Virus record (IMG/VR): IMGVR_UViG_3300047480_000183
Coordinates: 1 to 30,136 of that record
Source: a virus
Length of the DNA stretch: 30,136 nucleotides
Strand: one strand, 5' to 3'
The notes beneath the pieces are model-generated. The model saw only the letters and a program-made list of their open reading frames with translations. It searched no databases and was not told the origin of the DNA. Numbering within the stretch: the stretch's first letter is position 1; each line of letters begins with the position of its first letter. The translations under genes were made by a program, and so were the position numbers. Shown one piece after another: positions 18,049 to 26,724 of the stretch.

Positions 18049-18369
18049 TTAAGCAATAGCTACAGATGTAATCAATTGTTGTGTAGCACCAACCAAAGGA
18101 AGTGCAGGAATGATAATTGCATCTGGATTAGAAAGAGCTTGATTAGCATAAGCCAATGCATTTACTACAGCTGCATGAGACGCGTAAGTAGCATCAGCAG
18201 TTGTAAATGTAATTGTAATAATATCAGCAGTAGCAACACCACCTACAGCGGTAAGAGTTAATACAGTAGTGCTTGTATATTCAATAAACCACTCTGTATT
18301 TACTGGAATTAATTTTTTTACTAGTGCATCAGCTGCTCCAATCGTAAATTGTAAAAATTTCTTGTTCAT
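18049..18369 (-). CDS. Small beta-rich virion-type protein, 106 aa
   Basis: The protein is short, threonine-, alanine- and valine-rich, and almost free of charged residues after residue 30 (for example TVLTLTAVGGVATADIITITF), which is typical of secreted or capsid-exposed beta structures. There is no signal peptide, membrane segment or known catalytic motif. It lies between an unknown virion-type gene and the terminator. Its own TATATTTG box and a palindromic leader (TTAAAACGTTTTAA) precede the ATG. That separate promoter-like region plus a dedicated terminator would suit an abundant structural protein such as a capsid decoration protein. I do not recognise the family and the role is a guess from context. 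Confidence 0.72.
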   Translation of the reverse strand: MNKKFLQFTIGAADALVKKLIPVNTEWFIEYTSTTVLTLTAVGGVATADIITITFTTADATYASHAAVVNALAYANQALSNPDAIIIPALPLVGATQQLITSVAIA

Positions 18370-18370
18370 C

Positions 18371-18384
18371 TTAAAACGTTTTAA
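18371..18384. promoter_or_regulatory. Palindromic leader TTAAAACGTTTTAA upstream of the 106-aa gene
   Basis: This perfect 14-base palindrome ends two bases before the ATG at 18369. A near copy precedes the start of the lipoprotein gene at 29703 (CTATTAAACGTTTTAA then ATG). It could be an operator, a translation-initiation leader, or coincidence in AT-rich DNA. Confidence 0.35.
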
Positions 18385-18399
18385 TAGTTAATAACTATG

Positions 18400-18407
18400 C
18401 AAATATA
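18400..18407 (-). promoter_or_regulatory. Candidate -7 promoter box TATATTTG before the 106-aa gene
   Basis: TATATTTG matches TAnnTTTG and lies 30 bases upstream of the ATG at 18369, near the 3' end of the 253-aa gene. The spacing would leave a leader of about 25 bases that includes the palindrome at 18371-18384. No convincing -33 element is visible. Confidence 0.4.
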
Positions 18408-19169
18408 CTAATTCTCAGAAAATTTATCTTCTAGGTATTTATATAGCTCTAACCCTTCGTCAGACTGCAAATGGGAAGCCAATGCATGGATATGGTCATG
18501 ACCAAACGGAACGGTCATTAGACGCTTCTTATTGTCCTTGAAGTTATAATGGATGTCTTTGTTTCCTCTGAATGTTAAATATCCTGCCGTAAATGCGCGA
18601 GCTGCAAAGTTATTGATCTTAAGCATTGGATCAGATGCTGCTTCCATGAAGTCTTGAGGATATCTCTTAGCGAATAACATCATATCTCTCTTGATCTCAG
18701 CAGAACTCATCTTATCTACATTACCTTTTAAAACCAATCTAGCGACTGCTTCTAATGTATTAATGTCTTTGTCTGCTAAATCACGAGCTAATAGCAATGC
18801 ATCAATTTCTGAGAATAATTCCTCAACATCCTCTTGAGCATCTTTTTCTGAGTCAAATTCATAAAATTCAGAACCATTGCCTGGGTGATAATGTAAGAAC
18901 TCTTGAAGTACAGGATTGTTTTTTGGAACATTTAATACGCCATCTTCAAATACGATAGGCTCAACAATAACATTGGCATCTTGTTCGTCTTGAAATGGTG
19001 AATTTGAATTTCGCGCATAGCGAAGTGGGTGATTCGTATTTGTCTCTTCATTGTAGTAAAGAAGACGTTTGCGCGGAGTGTCTTTATGCGCAATAAAATA
19101 GCTCAATGGAGCATTGTCAATCTTTAATAGATAGGTGCGATCTTTCGCCTCTAGTTTTACTCTGTTCAT
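18408..19169 (-). CDS. Conserved-type virion-associated protein of unknown function, 253 aa
   Basis: The N-terminal third contains APLSYFIAHKDTPRKRLLYY and then RYARNSNSPFQDEQD, followed by IVEPIVFEDGVLNVPKNNPVLQ. This compact pattern of polar turns looks strongly constrained, and I associate it with genes beside the capsid gene in uncultured Bacteroidota and T4-like phages, where the function is unknown. The middle is acidic and helical (residues 105-165). The C-terminal third is basic with aromatic residues. There is no membrane segment or enzymatic motif. It lies directly downstream of the major capsid terminator, so it is probably expressed by read-through or its own promoter, at a lower level than the capsid protein. 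Confidence 0.78.
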   Translation of the reverse strand: MNRVKLEAKDRTYLLKIDNAPLSYFIAHKDTPRKRLLYYNEETNTNHPLRYARNSNSPFQDEQDANVIVEPIVFEDGVLNVPKNNPVLQEFLHYHPGNGSEFYEFDSEKDAQEDVEELFSEIDALLLARDLADKDINTLEAVARLVLKGNVDKMSSAEIKRDMMLFAKRYPQDFMEAASDPMLKINNFAARAFTAGYLTFRGNKDIHYNFKDNKKRLMTVPFGHDHIHALASHLQSDEGLELYKYLEDKFSEN

Positions 19170-19189
19170 TTGATATAATTTAAATTATT

Positions 19190-19220
19190 AAAAAAATAGA
19201 GAGGGGCCGTAACCCCTCTC
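19190..19220 (-). terminator. Strong Rho-independent terminator after the major capsid gene
   Basis: On the minus strand GAGAGGGG, a 6-base loop and CCCCTCTC form a perfect 8-bp GC-rich stem followed by TATTTTTTT. It begins about 15 bases after the capsid stop. Such a terminator just behind the major capsid gene commonly separates high capsid expression from lower expression of later genes. Confidence 0.93.
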
Positions 19221-19235
19221 GTATTATTGGTGTTC

Positions 19236-20660
19236 TTATCCTTTGAAGATGAAGAAGTTGTTAGCACCCATTGTACAAAGCGCACGCTCTGACAAGAAGT
19301 TGACTTCCATAGCATCAAGGTCGCTAGTTTGTGCACCACCAGCTGAACCAGTCATCCAAGTTTTGTAACGACGGTTTTCAGCTTCAGAAGCGCGGTAACG
19401 AACGTGAAGGAATGGACGCTTAGCATTTTTACCAAGTACTTGATCGTAAACGCTCATTGTACCAGCAGGAACTAAAACACCGTTGATAGCACCACCAACA
19501 AGACCACCGCGAAGAGTAGCATCGTTAAGGTATTTCCAATCAGTCTTGTAGAACTCATAACCACGACGGAATCCAGAGAAACCAAGGTTAAGAGCCATTT
19601 GCTCGCTGTTGTCAAACAAACCGTAAGAAGTACCACCAGCACCGTAAGAGTTTTGAGCAGCCAACATATCGTCGATGTCAAAAGAGAACTGACGGTTCAA
19701 GAACAATACGTTCTCAGCGATAGCACCTTGCTTGTCAAGACGTTGTACGATTGTATCGAAGTCACCTAAAGAAGATGGGTTACCACCTGCCCAAACGTTA
19801 CCACGAGATTCAATAGCAGCAAACATACCTTGAGTACCAGCGTTGTAAGGCATTGTAGATCCTGCAGGATATGCAGCATTACCTAATGCAGCAGCTGCAC
19901 CTGAGTTAACCTCAGCAGGAACACCTTCTACCATTGACATTTCAAGATAGTCTTCGTAACGCAAACGAGTTTCGTGCTCAGACTTCATGTACCAGTAGTA
20001 TCCAGTAGCACCATTCTCAGTTGTTACTTCAACCCAACCAATTTGAGCCATGTCAGAACCAGCAACAGTGTACTTGTCTTTGATGATAATTGGCTTGTTG
20101 TCGAAGAACAAATCCTGTGCTTCCAAAGATCCTTGCATACCGCTAGTACCTTTTTGGAATTCAGAACCATAAACAAATGCAGTGAATGTAGCACCAGTGT
20201 CACCAGCAGCAATACCAGAAGCATTGTAGAAAGCAACAGTGAAACGGTCAGCAGCAGGAAGAGCAGTTACTACAGCTTTGTAAGAAGATGTAGAAGATGC
20301 ATTGTTTGAAAGGAAAACTGTTTGACCAATACGGAAAACACAAGTTCCTGTACCGATATCAAAAGTAGCAGTATCATCACCACCTGCAGCGCCAACAGCA
20401 GTAACTGCCGTGTACTTTGTGTGAAGACGACCTTGTTCTGCCCATTTGATGAGGTCAGAGTTAGTAGGAAGCTCGGCACCAACCATACGCAAGAAAGATG
20501 CGATTGAACGGTTACCATAGCGCTCGAATTCTTGCTCATAAGTATCAGGAAGATACTGATTCAAGAAATCGAAGTTAGTGATGTAGTTTGTAGGCAATGT
20601 TGCCTTGACTGCGCTTGGGGTTAAATTTACACCCGGAGACGCCTGTAATGTACCAGCCAT
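19236..20660 (-). CDS. Major capsid protein (HK97-fold type), 474 aa
   Basis: Position after terminase, portal and scaffold-like genes, a length of 474 aa, and a following strong terminator identify this as the major capsid gene. The N-terminus is unstructured (about 25 residues), followed by NYITNFDFLNQYLPDTYEQEFERYGNRSIASFLRMVG. Residues about 85-170 form a threonine/alanine/glycine-rich beta insertion, and the central region contains DKYTVAGSDMAQIGWVEV and a helical EHETRLRYEDYLEMSMVEG, followed by a P-domain-like body and a C-terminal strand. It resembles capsid proteins of crAss-like phages in length and layout. Its ATG follows an A-rich leader (TTAGAAAAA) without a Shine-Dalgarno sequence, as usual in Bacteroidota. 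Confidence 0.9.
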   Translation of the reverse strand: MAGTLQASPGVNLTPSAVKATLPTNYITNFDFLNQYLPDTYEQEFERYGNRSIASFLRMVGAELPTNSDLIKWAEQGRLHTKYTAVTAVGAAGGDDTATFDIGTGTCVFRIGQTVFLSNNASSTSSYKAVVTALPAADRFTVAFYNASGIAAGDTGATFTAFVYGSEFQKGTSGMQGSLEAQDLFFDNKPIIIKDKYTVAGSDMAQIGWVEVTTENGATGYYWYMKSEHETRLRYEDYLEMSMVEGVPAEVNSGAAAALGNAAYPAGSTMPYNAGTQGMFAAIESRGNVWAGGNPSSLGDFDTIVQRLDKQGAIAENVLFLNRQFSFDIDDMLAAQNSYGAGGTSYGLFDNSEQMALNLGFSGFRRGYEFYKTDWKYLNDATLRGGLVGGAINGVLVPAGTMSVYDQVLGKNAKRPFLHVRYRASEAENRRYKTWMTGSAGGAQTSDLDAMEVNFLSERALCTMGANNFFIFKG

Positions 20661-20665
20661 TTTTT

Positions 20666-21784
20666 CTAATTTTTAGGTTTTTGTTTAATAACTAATCTGT
20701 TACCGAAACCAGACTCTACGGCTCTTACTTGGAATGTACCTTCAGTTTTATTAGTCACCTGAGTGGCTTGACGAGTCATGTCAATATTTTTAGACTCTTT
20801 AGAAACTGTCTCAACAGCTTCTGTCATACCCTTCTCATAGAAGAACTTTGCAAACTTTTCGGGATTCGAAGCAATCGCTATTGCTCGATGGAACGTCTCA
20901 GCATCCTTTAAGTAGCCATCTTCGTTTAAGAACTTATTTACAAAGTTACCTAATGAAGACTGTTCGTTAAGAAGTGTCTTTGCATCTGCTGGCTTGAACG
21001 TTACTGCCTTATTCTCGTCAATATTAAATTTGAAACCTTCAAACTTATCAGAGAATAATTCATTCGTCTTATCGGCGAAATACTTAGACCGCTTTTGTTG
21101 CTCCTCTTGCTCGCTAGTCGCGGTTTGTTTATATTGCTTATAAGATTCGTAAGCTTCCTTTTCTTCTTGCGGAACAAAGGCATCCCTTGACTCAAGCGGC
21201 GCCTTGTACTGTTCTTTAAGCTTATTAAAATACTCACGAGCCTTATTGAGCTCTTTTTTTCTCTCTAGCTTTACCTTCTTAATATGCTTGTCATCATCGA
21301 AGTCTTCATCATATGAAAACTTGGTTTCTAACTCGAACTTCACCTCATCAGCATCTAGCTCTGGGTTCTGTTCTTTGTGGTATTGGTAAAGCAAAGAATC
21401 TTCATCCATGGCGCTGTAGTCGACATTCAACTTCATGAAGTCTTCAATACCACGCCCGGTATCTTTCTTATACTTTAGAAACGCAGAGACATCTTCAGGT
21501 AGCTCTTCAGCTTGTGCTCGCTGTTCAACTAACTCATCCAAAGATGTAATCTCTTTGTTCCATCTTTTACCTAGATATGAAAGAACTTTGTTATCATCTA
21601 AGTCAACCTCTTGTGGTTGATCTTCTACTACTGTCTCAACTACTGGCTGACCTTCCGTCAAGTCCACCTTGATGGTGTCGTTGTCGCCAGTATGATCTTC
21701 TAAACCTTCTAGAAGCTCAGCTTCTTTTTCGGCCACAGACTTCTCCTCGAAATCTACAGCTCTCACTTTAAATTCACCTTCCAT
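20666..21784 (-). CDS. Scaffold-like protein, 372 aa
   Basis: This is a highly charged, helix-rich protein with no cysteine and few aromatic clusters, located between portal and major capsid genes, the standard position for the scaffolding protein. Long E/K-rich stretches with coiled-coil character occupy about residues 150-240. A short motif occurs near both ends: EGEFKVRAV at residues 2-10 and EGTFQVRAV at 348-356. The C-terminal GFGNRLVIKQK is basic, as in scaffold tails that contact the capsid shell. I see no protease motif. It ends five bases before the capsid ATG. It probably directs procapsid assembly and is then removed; identification rests on position and composition. Confidence 0.75.
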   Translation of the reverse strand: MEGEFKVRAVDFEEKSVAEKEAELLEGLEDHTGDNDTIKVDLTEGQPVVETVVEDQPQEVDLDDNKVLSYLGKRWNKEITSLDELVEQRAQAEELPEDVSAFLKYKKDTGRGIEDFMKLNVDYSAMDEDSLLYQYHKEQNPELDADEVKFELETKFSYDEDFDDDKHIKKVKLERKKELNKAREYFNKLKEQYKAPLESRDAFVPQEEKEAYESYKQYKQTATSEQEEQQKRSKYFADKTNELFSDKFEGFKFNIDENKAVTFKPADAKTLLNEQSSLGNFVNKFLNEDGYLKDAETFHRAIAIASNPEKFAKFFYEKGMTEAVETVSKESKNIDMTRQATQVTNKTEGTFQVRAVESGFGNRLVIKQKPKN

Positions 21785-21800
21785 TTAATTTAATTTTCAA

Positions 21801-21808
21801 CAAAGTTA
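21801..21808 (-). promoter_or_regulatory. Candidate -7 promoter box TAACTTTG before the scaffold and capsid genes
   Basis: TAACTTTG matches TAnnTTTG and lies 16 bases before the ATG at 21784, in the 32-base gap after the portal gene. The gap also holds the AT palindrome AATAAATATTTATT. A promoter here would raise scaffold and capsid expression up to the terminator at 19190-19220. No -33 TTG is evident. Confidence 0.4.
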
Positions 21809-21816
21809 ATAAATAT

Positions 21817-24240
21817 TTATTTAGGCCCGAATGACTCTAAATCAAAGCCATCAAGGGAATCCTCAGTACTCTCAAAGTTTTGTGGAGGTAGGTTGTTTTG
21901 TCGTTGGTTAATAAGTTCAGATTGACGAGTTGCCTGTAGGTCTACTCGTTTATCTTTGGCTTTCTCTTTCTCAGACTCACGATCTTTCAATGTCTGCATC
22001 TGCATACCACTAAGCTGCATGTTATATTGGAACTCAATAGCCATCAACTCTTTCTTGAGCTCAGCCTCGGCTTGCATTTTCTGAATGTCGCCTTGAACTT
22101 CCATCTGTTTGATCTGAGCTTTAGTTTGACCCTCCAATTGGATAACTTGCGCCTTAGCCTCAGCAGCTGCTTGAGAAGATTGGATGTTCGTCTGCATTTG
22201 CATTTGGAACTCCATCTCTTTCTCTTTCTGCTTCTGCTCCATGCGCTTACGACGCTTCATCTTAAGCATCTCGTTTGCAAGCTTAATGTTATTGATCATG
22301 CGAATGTCAATTGCATCTTCTAGGTCAATTGTCTGCTGTTGCAATGCCATCTGAATGTTCTGCTCTAGCTGAGCCTTTTGCTCTTCATCTGGTGCAATCT
22401 CAATAAATATACCAAAGTCATGTAGATACAGATTCTTAACATCCTCAAGTATAGCCATGTTATACTTACCAATCTGCATAGCAAACTCCTCAGCGAAGTC
22501 AGCATACTCAAGTATGTCAGCGACACGGATGGATAGGCACTCAGCAACTCTCTTAGTGACATTAAGACCAGCGTCTAAGATGTGGCGAGTAGCTGTGTTT
22601 GAGTTTAGCGCCGCAAGCTTCTGAACACCAACCAATGCATCCGGATGTGGTGTTGATGCGTCACGCACCTCGTTTACACCCGTCACATCGCGGATCATAT
22701 TTAAGTAGTGATTGTAGTTGCCGATAAGGGCAGCCATCTTAGCTTGACCACTGTTTGAGTTAAGCTCCTGGATTGGAATACGCGCGTTGTTGAACTCACC
22801 GTCTTGTGTATAGCTACGTCCAATCACACTACCCGTTTGGAAGTATAAATTGAGCGCATCCTCAGGGTTGTATGCTGCACCTGTTCCAAGGTCTACCTCA
22901 TTAATACCATCAGCATCAATGAACACACCATCAGGAACTACGCGAGCCATAACTTGCTGTAGCTTCAAGTGCGTCAACTGAATCTGATCAGCAAATGGAA
23001 TCATGCGTCGAACTAACGACTCAATGTTTCCTTTATAGTAACGTGGAGCGTAAGCAATGTAGTTTGGAAGTGCGCGCTGTGATGCAGACTTAGGACGAAC
23101 CATGTTCTTCATCATCTCCCACTTGATGATAATGTTTGATCCACCGACCAACACACCTTCATACCAAACGTCGCGAACGGCCTCAACTACCTCAAACATT
23201 TCGTTTGGTGGTGGGTTGAAGTTGTCATCCTTACGGATCACTCGCTCTCCTCCGTTCTCAAGCAATTTCTTTTTCCAAACAAACTTCTTATGAGTCTTAT
23301 AGTTAAAGTATAATAACGTTACAACCTCATTTAAGAATGCATCGTCTTGGTAGTTGCGGACTACCGGGAAGTAGTCATACCAAGCCGACCCTGCGTTCTT
23401 AATCTCAGTAAGCTCCTCGTTAGTAAGGTTTGGATTCATTTTAAGCAGCTCAGTGTAGTGAACTTGCTTAACTTCTCCGAAGTAGAAACAATCAGAGAAG
23501 TCACTCTTTTCAGTATAGCTATGGATCCAGTTTGCTGGGTCTACATACTCAACCTTAACGCCATCGTTGATAAGAAACTCATGTTTAGCAACACCAAGTC
23601 CTATCGTGGCTACGTCGTAGTAATAGTCTCTCAACACATCCTCATAGTCATTCATCTTGAGAAGTGTGTTGATGGCAATCTCTTCAGCAATCTCAATGGA
23701 TGGCTTGTAGTTCATCTGCATGTACAGAGAAAGCTCCTGATCATTTGCAGGAAGCTCATCTGGATTTACGTTGAATGCGTCAATGCCAAGTGTTTCCTTG
23801 GTCATCGTTAAGAAGTCCTTAGCTACCATGTCAGCCTCGATCATGTCTTGGAACACGTTCTTCTTCTCAGCAGATAGAACGTCTTGAGCCTCAGCCTTAA
23901 TGGTATATGGTCTATCTAGCATACCGTTGACAACAACGTCAACAAACTTAGGTATGATTGGAACTGGAGTCCAATCCAAGTTAAGCATTGATATGTCGCC
24001 ATTAACAGCGATCTCGTCCTTGTACTTCTGTACAGGCTGTTCTCCACGGGCATATAGTCTCAGGCGGTGGAATTCACCCCACTGCTGATAAAATCTGCTT
24101 GAATTAGACTTCCTCTTAAACCACTCCCCTTCGATGGCTTTTCCTACCTTTAATCCGTACTCATATGTCGCCTTGACTTCATCTGGCGCCATTTGGTCCG
24201 GAAAGGGTAATGAGGAGATAACAACTGATGGTTTATCCAT
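21817..24240 (-). CDS. Portal protein, 807 aa
   Basis: The gene follows the large terminase with a TAATG overlap, and its size, order and composition fit the portal of P22-like or crAss-like podoviruses. The N-terminal region includes RFYQQWGEFHRLRLYARGEQP and a VPIIPKFVDVVVNGM segment, a pattern common in these portals (a helical entry followed by 'iprfvd'). The wing/stem region follows. A crown-type C-terminus is a very long glutamine/glutamate/lysine-rich helix at about residues 630-760 (repeated KEKEMEFQMQMQ-type patterns), ending in an acidic tail. Such long C-terminal helices form the barrel of P22-type portals. It should make the dodecameric DNA entry vertex. Confidence 0.88.
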   Translation of the reverse strand: MDKPSVVISSLPFPDQMAPDEVKATYEYGLKVGKAIEGEWFKRKSNSSRFYQQWGEFHRLRLYARGEQPVQKYKDEIAVNGDISMLNLDWTPVPIIPKFVDVVVNGMLDRPYTIKAEAQDVLSAEKKNVFQDMIEADMVAKDFLTMTKETLGIDAFNVNPDELPANDQELSLYMQMNYKPSIEIAEEIAINTLLKMNDYEDVLRDYYYDVATIGLGVAKHEFLINDGVKVEYVDPANWIHSYTEKSDFSDCFYFGEVKQVHYTELLKMNPNLTNEELTEIKNAGSAWYDYFPVVRNYQDDAFLNEVVTLLYFNYKTHKKFVWKKKLLENGGERVIRKDDNFNPPPNEMFEVVEAVRDVWYEGVLVGGSNIIIKWEMMKNMVRPKSASQRALPNYIAYAPRYYKGNIESLVRRMIPFADQIQLTHLKLQQVMARVVPDGVFIDADGINEVDLGTGAAYNPEDALNLYFQTGSVIGRSYTQDGEFNNARIPIQELNSNSGQAKMAALIGNYNHYLNMIRDVTGVNEVRDASTPHPDALVGVQKLAALNSNTATRHILDAGLNVTKRVAECLSIRVADILEYADFAEEFAMQIGKYNMAILEDVKNLYLHDFGIFIEIAPDEEQKAQLEQNIQMALQQQTIDLEDAIDIRMINNIKLANEMLKMKRRKRMEQKQKEKEMEFQMQMQTNIQSSQAAAEAKAQVIQLEGQTKAQIKQMEVQGDIQKMQAEAELKKELMAIEFQYNMQLSGMQMQTLKDRESEKEKAKDKRVDLQATRQSELINQRQNNLPPQNFESTEDSLDGFDLESFGPK

Positions 24241-26459
24241 TATTCGATAATTTCGCTTCTTATGCCAGTATTCTTATATCTTACAAATTTAACACTTATT
24301 TTAGATTCCTGTTTAGGAGGTATAAATAGGTGCCTTCTTGATGCCATTAATGCCAATCCTGAACTAATCGAGGCATCGTGTTTAGTTCGATTGTTAATAT
24401 CAAATCGGGCCCAGTCATTTAACGTTCTCGTAAAATACATGTCACCCATAGACTCTTTTTCTCTGTAGTTTCCTTCCGCATCAATACCAACGTATTCCTC
24501 GATGTATGTGTTGATACTATTGGCGTGAGCGTGCTTTACGTCCTCACTAGAGTTGGGAATACCACCTAGTTCAAGCTCAGTCTTTGATAGCTTAGACGTA
24601 TGTTTGTCGGGCCTGTTCATTGAGAATGGACGATAGCCTCTGTTCTTAAAGTGGTACAATAGTCGCTGTTTGTTGTTCTCTACAAGTATAGGCATTCCGT
24701 AGAAAAAACAAGCCATCAATACATCCTCAAAAAATATCTCAGCAGTCTGTGGACGAGCAATGTATTCCAAAAAGAAGTGATTAGTTGGTGCATTTTCCAT
24801 GTGAAAGTTAGTAATGCCATGCAATGCTCCTGCAGATCCGCCTCCACCAACTACACCTGATATGTCATAAGGGTCACATCCAAACACGCCAATGTCTTTA
24901 TTACCAGGATAGAACTTGCCGTCCTTCTTTACGACATTGTTGCGCATCTTAGCGTCAGGAATCCACGACACAATAAACCTACCTTTCGGATCAGGCGTCC
25001 AAATAACCTCAGTATCCTTCTCGCCGTTCTTCCAATGGAAGTAGCCGGTTGTTAGGACGCGATCTTTAATCATCGCATCGTTGTAGTCAATCTGTTGGTA
25101 TATCTTAGTTAAGTTGAATAGAGACGACTTACTCTCATCACGGAAAGCATGCGACTCTGTTCTAGGGAACTGACGGTAGTATTCGTTGAGTGCGTCTGAG
25201 TCTGACTTCATTGCAGCCACCTCGTTATTCCAATAGGTTATGACACCCATGGTAATCTCCTCACCATCGATACCCATAATAGGTTTCTTCGGATCATCAA
25301 ACACTGGCCAACCATACTCATTAATAAAGCCCTCCATGTTCCACTCCATTGGGATGAACAAAGAGTAAAGCCCTGACTTGGTTTGGCCATTGGCAGATCG
25401 CTTGGTTGGGTCGCTGTCGTAGAACAGCTTCTTGAAATTCTCACCACCTTTACTAAGTGCGTTGGACGTGGAGCCCATCATGCACTTACCAATAATACGA
25501 CTACCCAAACGTAAACAAGTCTTGGTTACGCGCCAGTTATTTAGAATGTTTTCAGGCTTCTCCCACTTACCACTCTCGTCGTGTACAAGTAAAAGCAGCT
25601 TTTCACCGTCATAGCTGTTGTCTGCTGTGTTTTTCCAGTCAATGGTAGTATCTAACCCTTCTATGTCATCATCGCGCTCCTCATCCATATTCTTGCGCGT
25701 AATCTTACTCGCAGGAACACGGAAGGCCAACTCCGTCTTCGGGTTGTCCATACCGTCTTGGATCGGCTTGAAAAAGAAGGGGTAATTTCTAACGATAGGA
25801 ACCACCTTATCGGTAAACATCTTCTTGGCATCCGATCCGGTCTTGGATAGAATACCAAGGCGAGCATCTCTGACAATTGTACCTGTGTTTGACGTCTCTG
25901 CAGACGACATAAATGAGAAACCTGAACGACGGTTCTTTAGGTAGCACATGCCAAACGCTCGGCTGTCTGCCTTACATGCCTCCCAAAATATGTAGAAGAT
26001 TCGGTTGGACTCACGGAAGTCAGGCAGACCAATGTCAATCTTGGTCCACTGAAGATACATGTAGTGTGTACCAGTCATGTAGGTTGGATTGCCGTTGTTG
26101 ATAAACCAAAAGCCTTGCTCACGCCTCTCAAACTCAGTCTCGATCATGTCGACGTACTTCAGCTTGAACGCATTGTCTCTTCGGTTCCAGTCAAATATTG
26201 ACTTGATTTTCTGTAGCTCAGCTGGATAATCGACTGGTTTCCATCTGTTGCCTCTGTTCTCTACTACTTTAGGAGTAGATGGCAAAGCAACCTTCAATCC
26301 ATTTATCTCATAGATCTCACCAATGGTTCCGTCCTTAGATATAACAATTAGGTCATACTCCTTATTGTAACCATAGTCCCATGACTTTTTATTGTTCTTA
26401 GTATTAAGAGCAGTCTTATTAATGTAGTCGGTTACTATGGAGTACAGTTTATTTTCCAT
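24240..26459 (-). CDS. terL: Terminase large subunit, 739 aa
   Basis: The ATPase and nuclease centres of a DNA-packaging motor are visible. Residues 175-182 (KNRRSGFS) form a deviant Walker A like lambda gpA KSARVGYS, with the lysine at the start of the loop rather than before the final serine. LLLLVHDE at 288-295 is the Walker B with catalytic Glu, and GSTSN at 329-333 is the coupling motif. In the C-terminal nuclease, D529 in FGCDPYD and E594 in ILVEN are metal ligand candidates. Length exceeds many terminases (about 450-650 aa) because of an extended N-terminal region of about 150 residues. It overlaps the 91-aa gene by 11 bases and the portal gene by TAATG. It cuts and pumps DNA into the procapsid through the portal. 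Confidence 0.95.
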   Translation of the reverse strand: MENKLYSIVTDYINKTALNTKNNKKSWDYGYNKEYDLIVISKDGTIGEIYEINGLKVALPSTPKVVENRGNRWKPVDYPAELQKIKSIFDWNRRDNAFKLKYVDMIETEFERREQGFWFINNGNPTYMTGTHYMYLQWTKIDIGLPDFRESNRIFYIFWEACKADSRAFGMCYLKNRRSGFSFMSSAETSNTGTIVRDARLGILSKTGSDAKKMFTDKVVPIVRNYPFFFKPIQDGMDNPKTELAFRVPASKITRKNMDEERDDDIEGLDTTIDWKNTADNSYDGEKLLLLVHDESGKWEKPENILNNWRVTKTCLRLGSRIIGKCMMGSTSNALSKGGENFKKLFYDSDPTKRSANGQTKSGLYSLFIPMEWNMEGFINEYGWPVFDDPKKPIMGIDGEEITMGVITYWNNEVAAMKSDSDALNEYYRQFPRTESHAFRDESKSSLFNLTKIYQQIDYNDAMIKDRVLTTGYFHWKNGEKDTEVIWTPDPKGRFIVSWIPDAKMRNNVVKKDGKFYPGNKDIGVFGCDPYDISGVVGGGGSAGALHGITNFHMENAPTNHFFLEYIARPQTAEIFFEDVLMACFFYGMPILVENNKQRLLYHFKNRGYRPFSMNRPDKHTSKLSKTELELGGIPNSSEDVKHAHANSINTYIEEYVGIDAEGNYREKESMGDMYFTRTLNDWARFDINNRTKHDASISSGLALMASRRHLFIPPKQESKISVKFVRYKNTGIRSEIIE

Positions 26460-26724
26460 GTCTTGCTCTTCCTTCTGCGAAACCTGATTTGCCGAGTGTA
26501 ACTTCTACTATTGGCCCCTCTGCAGCCTTATTCTCCTCCTCCTCAATCTTGTTGAGCATATACATGGCATCCTCAAAAGCCAAACGCTTAGCTGACGCTG
26601 CGTTCTTCATCTTGTCAGCCGATATGTCGTCCTCAGCATGAGTGATGATAGGTGACTTAAGTACCTTGATCAACTCATCGATAGCCTGCTTAGCAGCCTC
26701 TACTATTTCTCCCTTTTTAGACAT
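26449..26724 (-). CDS. Small helical protein before terL, candidate small terminase subunit, 91 aa
   Basis: The protein is mainly helical: a first helix around KGEIVEAAKQAIDELIKVL, then ISADKMKNAASAKRLAFEDAMYMLNKIEEEE, then a short tail ending FAEGRARHGK. It overlaps terL by 11 bases and the upstream gene by 22 bases, so it is translated with the packaging genes. Small terminase subunits usually precede terL and combine DNA-binding and oligomerisation helices, but they are commonly 100-200 residues and no helix-turn-helix can be assigned here. The assignment is by position only. The alternative is a small conserved phage protein of unknown role. Confidence 0.78.
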   Translation of the reverse strand: MSKKGEIVEAAKQAIDELIKVLKSPIITHAEDDISADKMKNAASAKRLAFEDAMYMLNKIEEEENKAAEGPIVEVTLGKSGFAEGRARHGK

